Assembly: GCF_019511645.1 (NCBI RefSeq)
Contig: NZ_JAEUAX010000002.1
Coordinates: forward strand, 248,001-312,000
Source: Microbacterium ureisolvens
Lineage (GTDB): Bacteria; Actinomycetota; Actinomycetes; Actinomycetales; Microbacteriaceae
Length of the DNA: 64,000 nt
Direction of reading: 5' to 3'
A program made the position numbers and the translations under genes. The notes under the pieces were generated by a model. It was not told the origin of the DNA. It was given only the letters and a program-made list of their open reading frames with translations, and searched no databases. Below, in pieces: positions 7,694 through 15,295 of the stretch (position 1 is its first letter; each line of letters begins with the position of its first letter).

Positions 7694-8617
7694 ATGAGCA
7701 CAGTCATCCGCACGACCGGCCTCACGAAGCACTACGGCCGCGTGCACGCCCTCGACGGACTCGACCTCGTCGTCGACGAGGGGCAGGTGCACGGGTTCCT
7801 CGGACCCAACGGGGCCGGCAAGTCCACCACGATTCGGATCCTGCTCGGCCTCGCGCGAAAGACCGCGGGTGAGGCATCCGTCTTCGACCTGCAGCCATGG
7901 CGCGACGCGGTCAAGATCCACCGGCGAGTCGCGTACATCCCCGGCGATGTCAGCGTGTGGCCGAATCTGTCGGGAGGCGAGGCGATCGACCTGCTCGCTC
8001 GCCTGCGGGGCGCCTCCCGCCACGACAAGGCGTACGCGAGTGAGAAGGAACGGCTCATGGAGGCGTTCCAGTTCGACCCGCGCAAGAAGGGCCGAGCCTA
8101 TTCGAAGGGCAACCGGCAGAAGGTCGCACTGATCGCGGCCTTCGCCGTGCCGGCCGACCTGTACATCCTCGACGAGCCGACGAGCGGCCTCGACCCGCTC
8201 ATGGACGTGATGTTCCGCCGCGAGGTCGCGCGCGTCCACGCCGCCGGGGCGACCGTGCTGCTGTCGAGCCACATCCTGTCGGAGGTCGAGCAGCTGTGCG
8301 ATCGGGTCTCGATCATCCGCGCGGGGCGCGTCGTCGAGAGCGGCACGCTCGCCGACATGCGTCACCTCACCCGCACCGAAGTCTCTTACGAGGGGACGGA
8401 TGCCGCACCCGTGGCCGCGCTCGCAGCGGCGCACGACGCCCTCGTCGAGGACGGCCGCGTGCGCTTCACGATCGACAGCGATCAGGTCTCGGGAGTGCTG
8501 CCCGAGCTCTCGCGTCTCGGGGTCGCGGGGCTTCGCGTCGCGCCGCCGTCGCTCGAGGAGCTCTTCCTGCGCCACTACGGCGACGACCTCGCCGCGCTGG
8601 AGGGGAACGGACGATGA
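7694..8617 (+). CDS. ABC exporter ATPase
   Basis: A 307-residue nucleotide-binding protein of the multidrug/antibiotic exporter class. Walker A is GPNGAGKST, the signature region is a degenerate YSKGNRQK, and Walker B is LYILDEPTSGLDP. The C-terminal 90 residues match the accessory domain of DrrA-type ATPases. TAGCGT sits 7 nt before the ATG, so it is probably leaderless. It overlaps the permease gene by 4 nt and is followed by a GbsR/MarR-type regulator, making a three-gene exporter operon. The substrate is unknown. Confidence 0.93.
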   Translation: MSTVIRTTGLTKHYGRVHALDGLDLVVDEGQVHGFLGPNGAGKSTTIRILLGLARKTAGEASVFDLQPWRDAVKIHRRVAYIPGDVSVWPNLSGGEAIDLLARLRGASRHDKAYASEKERLMEAFQFDPRKKGRAYSKGNRQKVALIAAFAVPADLYILDEPTSGLDPLMDVMFRREVARVHAAGATVLLSSHILSEVEQLCDRVSIIRAGRVVESGTLADMRHLTRTEVSYEGTDAAPVAALAAAHDALVEDGRVRFTIDSDQVSGVLPELSRLGVAGLRVAPPSLEELFLRHYGDDLAALEGNGR

Positions 8618-10233
8618 CGCGCCTCATGACGCTGCTGGGTCAGCGGCTCCGGCGCGACTGGCTGCAACTGACGCTGTGGATCGGCGGCACGATGGCTCTC
8701 GCGCTCGCCGGCCTCTCCGGCGCCGCGAGCACGTACGGCACGGAGCAGGAGCGCACGGCGCTGCTGGCCACGGTGATGGCGAACCCGGTGATCCTGCTGT
8801 TCCGCGGGTTGCCGTCGGGTCCTGGCGAGCAGGCGTTCATCGTCTTCCTCCTCATGCCGTTCCTGGTGATGATGGCCGCCTTCATGAGCTCGTTCCTCGC
8901 CGTGCGCCACACTCGCGGCGACGAGGAGGCGGGGCGCCTCGAACTCGTCGCGGCGACGACGGCCGGAAGGGCCATGCCGTCGGTCGCGACGCTCGTCCAT
9001 GGCGTGCTGGCGAACCTCCTGCTCGGTGTGCTCGTCGCCGCCGCCTTCCTCAGCGGCGGCTCGCCCGCCGAGGGGTCGTGGCTCGCCGGGTTCACCGCCG
9101 CGTGCGGCGGGCTGACGTACCTGGGTGTCGCGCTCCTTGCCGCCCAGCTCATGCGCACCTCGCGTGGCGCCAACTCCCTCGCGGTGTGGGTGCTCGTCGT
9201 GACCTACTTCATCGCCGGCATCGGCAACGCCCTCGGCACGCCGAGCGACGATCTCACGCACATGGAGAGCTCGTGGCTGACCTGGCTCTCGCCGTTCGGA
9301 TGGGCCGAGAACACCCGCGCGTTCGACGAGAACCTCTGGTGGCCCGCGTTCCTGTGCCTCGCCGCGTTCGTCCTGTTGGCAGGGGCGGCGCTCGCCCTCC
9401 AGACCGTCCGCGACCTCGACGCGAGCATCATCCCCGAGCGGCAGGGCCGCGCCGTCGCCCGGGCGACGCTGTCGACGCCGACGGCGCTCGTCATGCGGCT
9501 CGCGGCGGGCTCGACGATCGGCTGGATGGCGGGCGCGTTCTTCGCGGGGGCGCTGTCGACCTCGCTCGGATCGGTCGTGAACGAGATGGGTGCGGACAAC
9601 CCCGCGGTCGCCGACATGCTGAAAGCCCTCTCGGCCGAAGCCGACCTCGAGCAGGCGGTCGTCGTCGTCTTCTTCACCATGGTGGGCCTGCTCGCCGCCT
9701 GCGCGGGCGTGCAGACGGTCGCCCGCGCCCGCCAGGAGGAGGCGCACGGCACCGCCGAGCCCGTCCTCGCCAGCCCCGTGGAGCGTGTGCGGTGGCTCGC
9801 CGACTTCGTGGTGGTCGGGTTCATCGCCATCGTCCTGACCTGCGGGGCGGCTTTCGCCGGGGCGTGGGTCGGGACCGCGCGCCTCGACGACGGCGCCGCC
9901 CTGGTCGGCGACGCGTTCGTGGCGGCGTGGGGGCAGGTGATCGCAGCATCCGTGTTCCTCGTCCTGACCGCCCTCGTCTTCACGATCGCGCCGCGGTGGA
10001 CGATCCCCCTGGGATGGACCCTCGTCACCGCCGCGATCGTCTTCGGGCTGTTCGGCCCGCTTCTCGGCCTTCCGGAATGGGTGACGAACCTGTCGCCGTT
10101 CTCGGTCGCGCCCGTTCCGAGCGGGAGCGAGGTGGATGTGCGTGGGATGTGGTGGCTCGTCCTCACGGTCGGCGTCGGGGCGACGGCATCCCTCGTCCTG
10201 ATGCGGCGCCGCGAGCTGGCCGCCGCCGGGTGA
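8614..10233 (+). CDS. ABC exporter permease (polyketide-antibiotic exporter type)
   Basis: A 539-residue integral membrane protein with about twelve hydrophobic segments arranged as two six-helix halves, the form of the COG3559 putative polyketide/drug exporters. The ATG at 8614 overlaps the ATPase stop (ATGA), and an earlier start is excluded by the ATPase frame. It forms a transporter with the ATPase at 7694 and is followed, again overlapping, by a regulator. The cargo cannot be inferred. Confidence 0.9.
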   Translation: MTRLMTLLGQRLRRDWLQLTLWIGGTMALALAGLSGAASTYGTEQERTALLATVMANPVILLFRGLPSGPGEQAFIVFLLMPFLVMMAAFMSSFLAVRHTRGDEEAGRLELVAATTAGRAMPSVATLVHGVLANLLLGVLVAAAFLSGGSPAEGSWLAGFTAACGGLTYLGVALLAAQLMRTSRGANSLAVWVLVVTYFIAGIGNALGTPSDDLTHMESSWLTWLSPFGWAENTRAFDENLWWPAFLCLAAFVLLAGAALALQTVRDLDASIIPERQGRAVARATLSTPTALVMRLAAGSTIGWMAGAFFAGALSTSLGSVVNEMGADNPAVADMLKALSAEADLEQAVVVVFFTMVGLLAACAGVQTVARARQEEAHGTAEPVLASPVERVRWLADFVVVGFIAIVLTCGAAFAGAWVGTARLDDGAALVGDAFVAAWGQVIAASVFLVLTALVFTIAPRWTIPLGWTLVTAAIVFGLFGPLLGLPEWVTNLSPFSVAPVPSGSEVDVRGMWWLVLTVGVGATASLVLMRRRELAAAG

Positions 10234-10793
10234 CGGGCGACGAGACGGTGGAGCACCCGGGGGCCGAGGCGGCCGAGCAGGCGGCCGCCATGCTCACGGC
10301 CGTGGGCATGCCGCGCATGCCGGCACGCGTCATGATGGCCCTCGCCGGCTCTCCTGACGAGGGCTACACTGCGGCCGAGCTCGCCGACCGCCTCGGCGTC
10401 TCCGCCGCCGCCGTGTCGGGTGCGGTGCGCTACCTCGTCTCGATCCGGCTCATCCACCGGCTCTCCCGTCCGGGCGACCGCCGCGACCGCTACGACCTCG
10501 CCGAGGACTCCTGGTCGGGCATGATCGCGGCGAACGCACCCCTGTATGGCACCCTCGCGGCGTCGCTCGATCGCATCGCCGACGAGAACCCGACGGCGCC
10601 CGCCTCGGCCGCGCGGGCGCACGAGATCGCCGACTTCCTCCGCTATCTCGCGGAACGGATGCCGCAGCTCGCCGCCGAATGGCGCGCGGGGCGCGACGCG
10701 CCCGGGGTCGACAGCACGAGGGCCGCGGCGGACGGGAGCGCTGCGGCGGACGGGGAGGTGGCGGCGGACGGGGACGCCGCGGCGGGCGGGTAG
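10230..10793 (+). CDS. GbsR/MarR-type transcriptional regulator
   Basis: A 187-residue protein beginning with a GTG that overlaps the permease stop (GTGA). The winged helix is clear: MPARVMMALAGSPDEGYTAAELADRLGVSAAAVSGAVRYLVSIRLIHRLSRPGDRRDRYDL. This arrangement is typical of the GbsR-like regulators that control neighbouring exporters. The last 30 residues are a low-complexity run of AAADG units, probably disordered. Its stop codon TAG forms the first bases of the TAGCCT box of the next gene. Confidence 0.88.
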   Translation: MTGDETVEHPGAEAAEQAAAMLTAVGMPRMPARVMMALAGSPDEGYTAAELADRLGVSAAAVSGAVRYLVSIRLIHRLSRPGDRRDRYDLAEDSWSGMIAANAPLYGTLAASLDRIADENPTAPASAARAHEIADFLRYLAERMPQLAAEWRAGRDAPGVDSTRAAADGSAAADGEVAADGDAAAGG

Positions 10794-10803
10794 CCTTGCC
10801 CGA

Positions 10804-11334
10804 GTGACCGACGCGCCCCGCTACATCGTTGCCACCGACGGAGCCTGCAAGGGCAACCCCGGCCCGACGGGGTGGGCGTGGGTCGGCGAGGACGGCCACT
10901 GGGCCGCGGGATCGATCCTCTCCGGCACGAACAACATCGGCGAGCTGACCGGGCTGCTCAAAGCCATCGAGGATCACTCCGACGTCGCGAACCTCGTCGT
11001 GCAGGCCGACTCGAAGTACGCGATCGACACCTACACGAAGTGGATGGACGGCCACCGCCGCCGCGGGTGGAAGACCTCGACCGGCGCGCCGACGAAGAAC
11101 GTCGACATCCTGGAGCAGCTCATCGCGGCACGAGACGCGCGCCGTGCCGCCGGACTCCCCGATGTCGAGCTCGAGCACGTGCGCGGCCACTCCGGACACG
11201 TGCTCAACGCGTGGGCCGACGAACGCGCGGTGCGCGCCTCGGAGCACGCCGCCAAGGGCGTCGCGAGCGCGTGGTCGTCGCTCGGGGCGCAGGACCGCAT
11301 CGACGTCTCGACCCGCCCGAAGAACGGGCGCTGA
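10804..11334 (+). CDS. rnhA: Ribonuclease HI
   Basis: A 176-residue type I RNase H that degrades the RNA strand of RNA-DNA hybrids. The acidic active site is complete: D12 (ATDGACKGNPGPTGW), E47 (NNIGELTGLL), D69 (VQADSKYAIDT) and the late aspartate in GHVLNAWADERA. A basic handle-type HRRRGWKT segment is present. The GTG start at 10804 has no Shine-Dalgarno; TAGCCT 7 nt upstream overlaps the preceding stop codon and indicates a leaderless transcript. Confidence 0.95.
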   Translation: MTDAPRYIVATDGACKGNPGPTGWAWVGEDGHWAAGSILSGTNNIGELTGLLKAIEDHSDVANLVVQADSKYAIDTYTKWMDGHRRRGWKTSTGAPTKNVDILEQLIAARDARRAAGLPDVELEHVRGHSGHVLNAWADERAVRASEHAAKGVASAWSSLGAQDRIDVSTRPKNGR

Positions 11335-11336
11335 CG

Positions 11337-12803
11337 CTACAGCTGCGCCCGATACTCGCGCCACGCCTCGCCGAGGCGGCGCACGCCCTCCTGCAGCACG
11401 GCTTCCGGGGCGGTGTAGGGCACGCGGATGTGGTCGTCGTAGACGACGGATGCCGTGAACTCCGTGCCGCCCGCGACAGCGACGCCGCGCATGGCGGCGA
11501 CGCGCGCGAGAGCGGTCGCCGATCCGACGGGCAGCCGCGCCCAGAAGGCGAGACCGCCGCGCGGCGGGGTCACGTCCCAGTCGGGAAGGTGCTCCGCCAT
11601 CGCTGCGAGGAGGTGGGCGGACGCCGCCGCGTGCGTCTGCGACGTCGCCAGCCTCAGCGCCCGGGCCTCGTCGACCAGGTCGAGTGCCAGCAGCTGAGCG
11701 GGAACGCTCGTCGACTGGTCGACGAGCTGACGGACCCCGCGCAGGCGCCGCACCAGCACCGGGTCGGCCCGCACCCATCCGATGCGAAGGCCGGACCACG
11801 ACCACTTCGACAGCGAGTCGACCACGATCACCGGCGCATCGGGACGAAGCGCCGCGAGGGTCGGCGGCACCACCGCGTCGAACGACACGTGGGCGAGCAC
11901 TCGGTCCTCGAGCACCGGCACGCCGTACTCGGCGGAGAGGTCGGCGACGCGCTGCCGGGATGCTGCGGGCAGCCGCGTGCCGGTCGGATTGTGGTGGTGC
12001 GGGTTGACGGCGATGAGCACGGGCCGCAGCGCCACGATCGCGGCCTCCAGTTCATCGACGTCGATCCCGTCCGCACCGATCGTGACACCGTGGACGCGCC
12101 CGCCGCGCCGCCGCACGGAGTCGGCGAGCCCGGGCCAGGTCACCGATTCGGTGAGCACGACGTCGCCGGGCGAGACGAGCTCGTCCACGACGAGGCTGAT
12201 CGCCTGCTGGGCGCCGTGGGTCACGAGGATCTGCGCCGGCGTCGCGGGCGTGCCCTCCTCCTCGAAGAGCGCGGCGAGCCGGGCGCGCAGGACGGGCAGC
12301 CCCGCCGGGTCGGTCTCGGCCAGGGTGACCGGATCGAGCGGGGGCGTGTGCGCGCGCACGAGATCGATCACGAGCTGGGGCATCGCGGGGACGGCACGCA
12401 GCAGATCGATGCCCGAGGGCGAGGCCGAGAACAGACTCTCGCCACGGGCTGTCCGCTCGCGGGCCGGTGCGGCGGCCCCGATCGGCCCGGCGACACGCGT
12501 GCCGCTGCCTTGACGTCGCTCGACGAGCTCGTCGTCGCTGAGCAGCCCGTAGGCGGCGACCACCGTCCCGCGCGAGACCGCGATCGCACCCGCCAGGGCG
12601 CGCTCGGCAGGCAACCGGTCGCCCGGGCGCAGCTCGCCACCCTCGATGAGCGCGGCGATCGCCTGCGCGAGGCGCACCGTCAGAGTGCCGTCGCCGTGCG
12701 CCCAGCGGCCCAGGCGCGCGGCGAGGCGGGATGCCTCCACTGCGCCACCGAGGGCCACCCTGTGGTCCACCAGCCGCTCATTGGCCCTGTCGACGGTCGT
12801 CAT
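11337..12803 (-). CDS. MocR-type regulator (GntR wing-helix fused to aminotransferase fold)
   Basis: A 488-residue fusion. Residues 35-105 hold a GntR winged helix (LAQAIAALIEGGELRPGDRLPAERALAGAIAVSRGTVVAAY); the rest is a fold-type I aminotransferase-like domain with NPHHHNPTG and SLSKWSWSGLRIGW, the latter containing the PLP lysine. These proteins usually act as PLP- or amine-responsive regulators. The ATG at 12803 is chosen because an upstream ATG lies inside the operator at 12875-12883. A paired operator lies between it and the divergent small gene at 12895, which is the expected target. Confidence 0.88.
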   Translation of the reverse strand: MTTVDRANERLVDHRVALGGAVEASRLAARLGRWAHGDGTLTVRLAQAIAALIEGGELRPGDRLPAERALAGAIAVSRGTVVAAYGLLSDDELVERRQGSGTRVAGPIGAAAPARERTARGESLFSASPSGIDLLRAVPAMPQLVIDLVRAHTPPLDPVTLAETDPAGLPVLRARLAALFEEEGTPATPAQILVTHGAQQAISLVVDELVSPGDVVLTESVTWPGLADSVRRRGGRVHGVTIGADGIDVDELEAAIVALRPVLIAVNPHHHNPTGTRLPAASRQRVADLSAEYGVPVLEDRVLAHVSFDAVVPPTLAALRPDAPVIVVDSLSKWSWSGLRIGWVRADPVLVRRLRGVRQLVDQSTSVPAQLLALDLVDEARALRLATSQTHAAASAHLLAAMAEHLPDWDVTPPRGGLAFWARLPVGSATALARVAAMRGVAVAGGTEFTASVVYDDHIRVPYTAPEAVLQEGVRRLGEAWREYRAQL

Positions 12804-12815
12804 CACCCCGCATTC

Positions 12816-12883
12816 TGGTCCAATGTTCCGCACCACCGCCACAGTTGTCCGCACCAGCAGTCCAGTTCTCACCGATTGGACCA
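12816..12883. promoter_or_regulatory. Paired MocR-type operator
   Basis: TGGTCCAAT (12816-12824) and ATTGGACCA (12875-12883) are perfect 9-bp inverted copies, 50 nt apart. MocR/PdxR regulators commonly bind such repeated TGGNCCA-like words in the gap to a divergent target, so this pair probably controls the MocR gene and the rightward gene at 12895. Confidence 0.6.
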
Positions 12884-12894
12884 CTCAGAAGCTC

Positions 12895-13209
12895 ATGCAG
12901 TGGATCGGCGAGGATGACGCCCGCTGCCACGACACGACGCTCGTCGGCGTGCTCGCCGCCATCGACGAGGCGCTCGCCCGGCGAGCGGGCGCCGAAGCTT
13001 CCCCGCTCACGCCCCGCTCACCCACTCCACTCGTCCGGGCGCTCGCCGCACGGCTTCGCGCTGAACCCGTGCTGCGCGACCTGCGCATCGGCGACCTCAT
13101 CGAGGTCGCACCCGCGAGCACGGGCGGCGACGCGCGGGACGATCTCGAACGCGGCGCGGACGTGCGGGGCGCAGCATCCTTCCGCCGGTCGCTGCTCGGC
13201 GTCCGCTGA
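12895..13209 (+). CDS. Small protein of unknown function divergent from the MocR regulator
   Basis: A 104-residue protein that I do not recognise. It starts MQWIGEDDARCHDTTLVGV and contains a helical LARRAGAE region and a VLRDLRIGDLIEVAP segment. Codon third positions are strongly G/C throughout, as in neighbouring real genes, and the antisense frame is arginine/serine-rich as expected for a shadow. The start is uncertain: ATG 12895 is used, while an in-frame ATG at 12823 overlaps the operator. Divergent placement across the MocR operator makes it the probable target of that regulator. Confidence 0.55.
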   Translation: MQWIGEDDARCHDTTLVGVLAAIDEALARRAGAEASPLTPRSPTPLVRALAARLRAEPVLRDLRIGDLIEVAPASTGGDARDDLERGADVRGAASFRRSLLGVR

Positions 13210-13236
13210 GAGCGCGCGGAGAGCGCTCGCGCCGGC

Positions 13237-13599
13237 TCAGCCCTGCATGGAGCCTTCGAAGAGGCCGATCTGGTTGCCGTCGGGGTCGGCGATGACCGCC
13301 CACCAGCTCGTCGGCGTGATCTCCTGCTTCTCTCGCACCAGACTGCCGCCGGCCTTCGTGGCCTTGGCGACGGTGTCGTCGATGGAGTCCACCTCCACGT
13401 ACGAGCGGGTGTTCGTGAAGCCCTCTTCCCGAAGGGCCAGTCCGCCGCCCGAGATGCCGTTCGGAGCCTGCCACATGGGGTAGCCCTCGAAGCCGGGCAC
13501 CTCGGCGATCTGCCAGCCGAAGAGGCCGGAGTAGAAGGCGGTCGCGTCGCCCAGGTCGCTGACCGGGATGTCGATGTGGGTGATGTCGCCGTGAGCCAT
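13237..13599 (-). CDS. VOC-family (glyoxalase/bleomycin-resistance fold) protein
   Basis: A 120-residue single VOC domain: HIDIPVSDLGDATAFYSGLFGW at the start, then TNTRSYVEVDSIDDTVAKATKAGGS and IADPDGNQIGLFE, with the metal-site histidine and glutamate positions of the family. Substrate is unknown. The ATG at 13599 has an AGAGGAAG box; a longer frame upstream lacks family sequence. Confidence 0.88.
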   Translation of the reverse strand: MAHGDITHIDIPVSDLGDATAFYSGLFGWQIAEVPGFEGYPMWQAPNGISGGGLALREEGFTNTRSYVEVDSIDDTVAKATKAGGSLVREKQEITPTSWWAVIADPDGNQIGLFEGSMQG

Positions 13600-13668
13600 G
13601 GGTCTTCCTCTCGTTCGGGCCGACCCGGTCAGTCTCCGCCGCCGGCCGCGCGCCCACAAGCCCGCGAG

Positions 13669-14148
13669 TCAGCCGGCGGATGTGGCTTCGGCGAGGTGGC
13701 GCTCGAGCGCGTCGATCGCCGGACGCTGACCCTTCACCAGGCGTTCGCGCGCGGCGTCGAGGGCGGTCCATTCCACGCGGTCGACTTCGGGGAACCGTGC
13801 CGTCCTCCCGGAGCGCGGCGGCCATTCCAGTTCGAACTCGCCGAACTCGAGGTCGTCGAGCGAGAACGCGGTCCCGTCGGCGACGAACACCGTCACCCGC
13901 TTGCCCGACGAGTAAGCGAAGGTGCCGAGTTCCGCGTACGGCGGCTCAGGCGGATCGAGGCCGAGCTCTTCGCGGAACTCGCGGCGCGCGGCATCCAGTG
14001 CGCTCTCCTCCCACTCGGCGAACTCGCCCTTGGGGATGGACCAGGCGCCGGCATCCTTGCTCGCCCAGAACGGCCCGCCCATGTGTGCGATGAGCACCTG
14101 GGGTTCGGGCGCGATCCGGTACAGCAGGATACCGGCGCTGGTGATCAC
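13669..14148 (-). CDS. NUDIX hydrolase
   Basis: A 159-residue protein with KGEFAEWEE...AARREFREELGL as Nudix box. The REFREELG half is canonical, while the loop between the first glycine and REF has one residue more than the GX5EX7RE consensus. It probably hydrolyses a nucleoside-diphosphate-linked compound. The GTG start at 14148 lies 3 nt after the stop of the upstream aldo-keto reductase gene, and TATCGT 7 nt upstream, inside that gene's end, offers its own leaderless promoter. Confidence 0.87.
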   Translation of the reverse strand: MITSAGILLYRIAPEPQVLIAHMGGPFWASKDAGAWSIPKGEFAEWEESALDAARREFREELGLDPPEPPYAELGTFAYSSGKRVTVFVADGTAFSLDDLEFGEFELEWPPRSGRTARFPEVDRVEWTALDAARERLVKGQRPAIDALERHLAEATSAG

Positions 14149-14151
14149 GGC

Positions 14152-15165
14152 TCAGACGATACGGGTCCGGGGCGAGACCGTGTAGGTGTCCTCGGGGTCG
14201 CTGAACACGGCGTCGCCCAGGGCGGTGTCGATCGCGGCGAGGGTGTCGGTGTCGAGCACGACGCCCGATGCCTTGACGGTCTCCGCGAGCTGCTCCGGAC
14301 GGGATGCCCCCACCAGCGCCGACGCGACGTTCTTGTTCTGCAGCACCCACGCGATCGCGAGCTGCGGCATCGACAGGCCGGCCTGCTCGGCGACGGGCCT
14401 CAGTCGCTGGACCGCCTGGAGCACGTCGTCGCGGAGGAACCCCTGGATGAAGCGGGCGCCGCTCTTGTCGTCGGTCGCGCGCGAGCCCTCGGGCACCGGC
14501 TGGCCGGGCAGGTACTTGCCCGACAGCACGCCCTGGGCCATCGGCGACCACACGATCTGCGAGATGCCGAGCTCCTCCGACGCCGGCACCACCTTGCCCT
14601 CGATGACGCGCCACAGCGCCGAGTACTGCGGCTGGTTGGAGATGAGCTGCACGCCGTAGCTCTTGGCGAGCGCATGGCCCTCGCGCAGCTGCTCTGCCGT
14701 CCACTCCGAGACGCCGATGTAGAGCGCCTTGCCCTGCCGTACGACGTCGGCGAAGGCCTGGAACGTCTCTTCGAGCGGCGTCTCGTAGTCGAAGCGGTGC
14801 GCCTGGTAGAGGTCGACGTAATCGGTGCCGAGGCGCTTCAGCGACCCGTTGATGGACTCGAGGATGTGCTTGCGGCTGAGGCCCGTGTCGTTCGGCCCCT
14901 GCGGGCCGGTCGGGAAGTAGACCTTGGTGAAGATCTCGAGGGATTCGCGGCGCTGGCCCGAGAGCGCCTTGCCGAGCACCTCTTCGGCCGCCGTGTTGGC
15001 ATAGACGTCGGCCGTGTCGAACGTGGTGATGCCGGCGTCGAGCGCCGCGTGGACCGTGGCGATGGCGGCCGAGTCGTCGACCTGCGAGCCGTGTGTGACC
15101 CAGTTGCCGTAGGTGATCTCGCTGACCTTGAGACCGCTGTTTCCGAGGTACCGGTAATTGACCAT
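14152..15165 (-). CDS. Aldo-keto reductase (Kv-beta/YajO-type)
   Basis: A 337-residue TIM-barrel oxidoreductase. Visible family features are FDTADVYANTAAEEVLGKAL (catalytic Asp and Tyr), FTKVYF, DYVDLYQAHRFD (His) and a C-terminal NADPH site around ALVGASRPEQLAE. It would reduce an aldehyde or ketone with NADPH; the substrate is unknown. The ATG at 15165 has TAGCGT 6 nt upstream and no Shine-Dalgarno, so the transcript is probably leaderless. The NUDIX gene follows immediately. Confidence 0.92.
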   Translation of the reverse strand: MVNYRYLGNSGLKVSEITYGNWVTHGSQVDDSAAIATVHAALDAGITTFDTADVYANTAAEEVLGKALSGQRRESLEIFTKVYFPTGPQGPNDTGLSRKHILESINGSLKRLGTDYVDLYQAHRFDYETPLEETFQAFADVVRQGKALYIGVSEWTAEQLREGHALAKSYGVQLISNQPQYSALWRVIEGKVVPASEELGISQIVWSPMAQGVLSGKYLPGQPVPEGSRATDDKSGARFIQGFLRDDVLQAVQRLRPVAEQAGLSMPQLAIAWVLQNKNVASALVGASRPEQLAETVKASGVVLDTDTLAAIDTALGDAVFSDPEDTYTVSPRTRIV

Positions 15166-15295
15166 GAGAAAACGCTAGCCGCCCCTGAAGGTCCCGGCGG
15201 CGGGAACAGCAGAATTTGTCGAGAAGCGAAACAAACCCCGAGGACGATGACCTCGGCCCGGCGCGCACGTCACCGGGCCGAGACCCCGTCTCGCG

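Noticed and set aside
12804..12884. Start of the MocR regulator at ATG 12884
   Set aside because: It overlaps the ATTGGACCA operator copy and adds residues not seen in the family; ATG 12803 fits the winged-helix start.
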